This document shows, piece by piece, positions 62,690-64,000 of a stretch of DNA of 64,000 nt. Within the stretch, counting starts at the first letter, position 1. The number at the start of each line of letters is the position of its first letter. The notes below the pieces were generated by a model. That model did no database searches. It saw nothing but the letters and a program-made list of their open reading frames with translations, and was not told the origin of the DNA. Position numbers and translations under genes: made by a program. Source of the DNA: Cervus elaphus (lineage: Eukaryota > Chordata > Mammalia > Artiodactyla > Cervidae); NCBI RefSeq assembly GCF_910594005.1, contig NC_057848.1, positions 130,830,155 through 130,894,154 on the forward strand, given 5' to 3'.

Positions 62690-62880
62690 GTATTGTATAG
62701 TGATCATGAAATCAGGCTACAGCGGCCATCACTCTAGTCACTTGTCACATCACTCTAGCCGCTTGTCACTACTGACTCCTAAAGCAAGTTAACTGAGTCA
62801 TAATTTCATAGGGTTATTTTGAGGAATTAAGATCATACATGTAAAATACTTAAAATAACAACATGACACTTGGGATATTT
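62690..62880 (+). repeat. MIR-like SINE with internal tandem duplication
   Basis: 'gactcctaaagcaagttaac' and 'catagggttattttgaggaa' then 'taagatcatacatgtaaaat' follow MIR. A unit 'cactctag.c.cttgtca' occurs twice near 62730-62770. Confidence 0.55.
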
Positions 62881-64000
62881 GTGAGAAGTAAAGGAGGCAA
62901 TGTATCTATCACCAACAACAAAACATATCTAGTACATGGTAATTGCTCAATGGATAGAATATGATACATAAAATTCTCAGTAAGTCTCACATGCTGTAAA
63001 AAAAAATTACACATTAAAGATAAGAAGATTCAAAAACAAAAGAGAGCTGTGGACAAGACTACTCAAATCCCATGCAACATAAGCAGAGGATTTCAGAAGT
63101 AGTAACCAGAACCTGGAGACAGCCTGAATCACTCAAGCAAGAAGCTCAGCATGGTGATAGGCTGTCATGGTCGATATTAAAAATGAACAATGAAGTTGCA
63201 ATGCTGGCAATCGTTTACTTAGAGCAGAGCTGGCAGGTGCTGAAATGATGAAAATAGCTATGGATGTGCCTTTCTGAGGAAAAGCCCTGGATAAAGATAC
63301 CTGTGTTTAATTTTCTTAAAATCTACACAACAGAACTCCTGCTACCAGTGCAGCAGTCAAGCTGAGAGTTTTTCCCTTTCCTACTTAAGTTCATACTTAC
63401 ACTCCCCATTTTTCCCCAGGAAAAAAATTTAAGTGAAACAACAAGGCTTTCACAGTATATAGACATAATTCCCTTATTTACCAATAATATGAATTAATTT
63501 CTATTATTAATATAGTCTATTTTGCAACAACATTGTTTGCAGTCCTATTATCACGATCAAACAAAATAAGACATTTCTCAGCCTCTCTTGCAGCTGAAAG
63601 TTTTCAAATTACTACGTTATCCTAAGTGAGATGCATATGAAGGGATGTGTAAAATCTCATGATTCCCTTCAAAGAAAGGCTGTTGCACTCTGCTTTCTCT
63701 TCCTCTGACCAGGTCCTTGGAATGTAGAACCAGCTCCTAGGCATTAGATAAAGACAACTCAAGAAAGAAAAAATTCATACCAATTTCAATTATGAACAAA
63801 GATGCAAAGATGTTACATATTAGCAATCCCAATCCAGATATAACTAACTAACAACAATAAAAACTTACTGCTAATTTGAATTTACTTCAGAAATGCAAGA
63901 CCGATTTAAGGAGAAAAAACATAAAATTATCTCAAAGGATACCAGAAAAGTATTTTCATACAAAAGAAAAATGCTGACTTTAAACCGAAAATTTTTGAAG

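Larger units (their letters stand above)
56025..64000 (-). other. KDM6A intron (partial), 5' side of window
   Basis: Holds an L1 with a nested Bov-A2, Bov-tA, BovB, MIR, L2 and MER3 remnants. The intervals 57400-58040, 58290-59390, 61070-61620 and 62890-64000 contain no recognised element or exon. Confidence 0.65.

Overview
This window is mammalian X- or Y-type euchromatin from a ruminant, not a microbial or viral locus. It is almost entirely the interior of one large multi-exon gene on the minus strand, KDM6A (UTX, the H3K27me2/3 demethylase). The ruminant assignment rests on the repeats. BovB LINE fragments, Bov-tA and Bov-A2 SINEs and artiodactyl tRNA-Glu-derived SINEs occur throughout, and this combination is diagnostic of pecoran ruminants (cattle, sheep, goat, deer). 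I cannot resolve the genus from the sequence alone.

Thirteen consecutive coding exons were located by matching translated segments to the known KDM6A protein and then fixing each end at a GT/AG splice site with a compatible phase. From 5' to 3' (high to low coordinate) they are 55966-56024, 46745-46865, 34970-35024, 31204-31238, 15549-15642, 12876-13002, 7279-7377, 6916-7135, 6221-6355, 5619-5774 (alternative, basic nuclear-localisation motif), 4962-5057, 3940-4041 and 2879-3274. They total 1695 nt, exactly 565 codons, with no frameshift or stop. They cover the tetratricopeptide (TPR) array from about human residue 129 and the first half of the low-complexity linker. The promoter, first exons, JmjC domain, zinc-binding domain and 3' end lie outside the window.

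The rest is intron. The 3' third (1-7400) has closely spaced exons and few repeats. The 15.6-kb intron 15643-31203 is the repeat-rich core. It holds a 2.6-kb 5'-truncated L1 in the sense orientation of the gene, older L1 pieces, and a degenerate 2-kb BovB with a broken reverse-transcriptase reading frame. Many SINE insertions have recognisable target-site duplications, so several nested histories can be read directly (Bov-A2 inside MIR, Bov-A2 inside L1, L1 inside MIR, Bov-tA inside L2). The 3.7-kb intron 31239-34969 shows no repeat I recognise.

No bacterial-style system, CRISPR array, rRNA or functional tRNA was seen. The points most worth a second look are the alternative NLS exon, three substitutions clustered in the exon after it, an unexplained pair of related ~120-bp blocks at 35.7 and 38.0 kb, a BovB flanked by an inverted copy of its own 3' end, and two SINE loci sharing the same dimer junction. 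All exon residue numbers and comparisons with human KDM6A come from recall of that protein and were not computed.
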